NCBI GenBank assembly: GCA_905221605.1
Contig: CAJNDS010000327.1
Span: forward strand, 117,501 to 164,615
Length of the DNA stretch: 47,115 nucleotides
DNA from: Symbiodinium natans
Lineage: Eukaryota; Sar; Dinophyceae; Suessiales; Symbiodiniaceae
Direction of reading: 5' to 3'
This document shows, piece after piece, positions 46,522 through 47,115 of this stretch. The notes below the pieces were generated by a model. The model was not told the DNA's origin, searched no databases, and saw nothing but the letters and a program-made list of their open reading frames with translations. The translations under genes were made by a program, and so were the position numbers. Each line of letters begins with the position of its first letter. Within the stretch, counting starts at the first letter, position 1.

Positions 46522-47060
46522 TGGCAACGTTCTTAGCGCGCGTCGTGGGCCCTATAGATCGGCTTTCATGGGCCCGGTACACCCACCCCAAACCACCCGG
46601 CGTATAGCATTGTAGGGTTTCGGCCCCAGTGCTCTCATCCGCCGTGGGCCTGTTCCACGGCAGCCGTGTGGCTGTCTTCAAGCGTTTCGGCAGATGTTGG
46701 CACCGGGGGCTGGCCGCCCCTGGCTTGACCTCGAGGTCAGCAACGGCCGGGTGAGAGCCGGCTCCCGCTCAGGGTGGCCCGCAGCCGGAAAACGGGGCTG
46801 AAACCTAAACTGGTTTTTCGGGACGGGTGCAGGGGAGCCGGCAAAGTCTTTAAGTTCGTCTCGGTGGGACCGGCTGACCCTTTGTGTGACGGGGCCGGGG
46901 CGTGATGGGGGGCGGCCCCCCTTTGTTGTGCCGGGGTCCGCTGAGAGCCGAAAAACCCCGCAAGGTGACCGGCAGGACCAGCCCTCATGCAGATACACAA
47001 AAACCATGTCCCGCATGACATGCCAGGGTGGCACAGGACGAGAAAGGCTTGAGAGGCAAC
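46522..47060. other. Unique GC-rich sequence, no gene called
   Basis: Array-free. Two overlapping minus-strand frames (118 codons at 46678-47034 and 94 at 46737-47021) have no ATG-context or domain support. Short inverted pieces occur (for example CCGTGG...CCACGG at about 46641-46660). I do not recognise rRNA or tRNA sequence. Confidence 0.5.
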
Positions 47061-47115
47061 GGGGTTTAGGGGGGTTTAGGGGGGTTTAGGGGGGTTTAGG
47101 GGGGTTTAGGGGGGT
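47061..47115 (+). repeat. TTTAGGGGGG decamer array, cut by the window end
   Basis: Five and a half perfect 10-bp units, GGGGTTTAGG. The array continues beyond the window, so its length and whether it is terminal cannot be judged. Confidence 0.93.

Noticed and set aside
46678-47034. 118-codon minus-strand ORF in GC-rich unique DNA
   Set aside because: No domain, overlapping alternative frame, and high GC alone makes such frames likely.
46522-47060. Fragment of rRNA genes
   Set aside because: A phrase near 46850 (CTTTAAGTTCGTCTCGGTGG) looked rRNA-like at first, but I recognise no adjacent conserved rRNA segments.
47061-47115. True chromosome end
   Set aside because: The unit is a TTTAGGGGGG variant and the window simply stops inside it; interstitial arrays of similar purity occur throughout.

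Overview
The window most likely comes from a dinoflagellate nuclear genome, probably of the Suessiales/Symbiodinium type. Two things point there. Telomere-type heptamers (TTTAGGG on one strand, CCCTAAA on the other) are scattered through almost every kilobase in both orientations. A ubiquitin-like/RCC1-like repeat protein near the right end is built from AFAAILGDGSVVTWG units, a style I know from symbiodiniacean gene models. This assignment is inference; no rRNA, tRNA or spliced-leader gene was found to settle it. Most of the DNA is non-coding.

Layout. Positions 1-26480 are a mosaic of interstitial telomere-like arrays (heptamer, octamer and other variants, orientation changing repeatedly), short minisatellites, a foldback (MITE-like) family with four copies, and segmental duplications, the largest being 12801-13993 versus 14169-15483. 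No convincing gene was found there. Positions 26481-35310 hold one complete LTR retroelement: 287-bp direct LTRs with two differences, a 5-bp target-site duplication CCCGA, a primer-binding site matching the anticodon region of initiator tRNA-Met (copia/Ty5 style) directly after the 5' LTR, and a purine tract directly before the 3' LTR. Its internal region carries three large overlapping ORFs (543, 441 and up to 1614 codons). They encode a WW domain, an S1-type RNA-binding domain and six CCCH zinc fingers, and no protease, integrase, reverse transcriptase or RNase H that I can see. The ORFs are joined by frame changes, two of which sit exactly at UGA codons in a +1 geometry.

Positions 35311-40599 return to telomere-like mosaic. 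Positions 40600-41855 are a foldback element: an inner hairpin with arms of about 240 bp made of 19-21 bp A/T-CCGGG units kept in register in both arms, a 92-nt loop, and outer clusters of small GC hairpins in opposite orientation. Positions 41856-44573 are repeats and duplications. Positions 44574-45980 hold the only ordinary-looking gene, a ubiquitin-like plus ten-repeat RCC1-like protein, whose 3' end breaks frame and runs into a CCCCAAA array. The window ends inside a TTTAGGGGGG decamer array.

The most informative theme besides the retroelement is that several dispersed repeats exist both with and without a telomere-like array at the same internal point (323 / 5428 / 14275 and 35575 / 36139). 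The arrays therefore seem to be inserted or expanded inside older sequence, rather than being remnants of one subtelomere. Coordinates of degenerate repeats are by eye and may be off by several bases.
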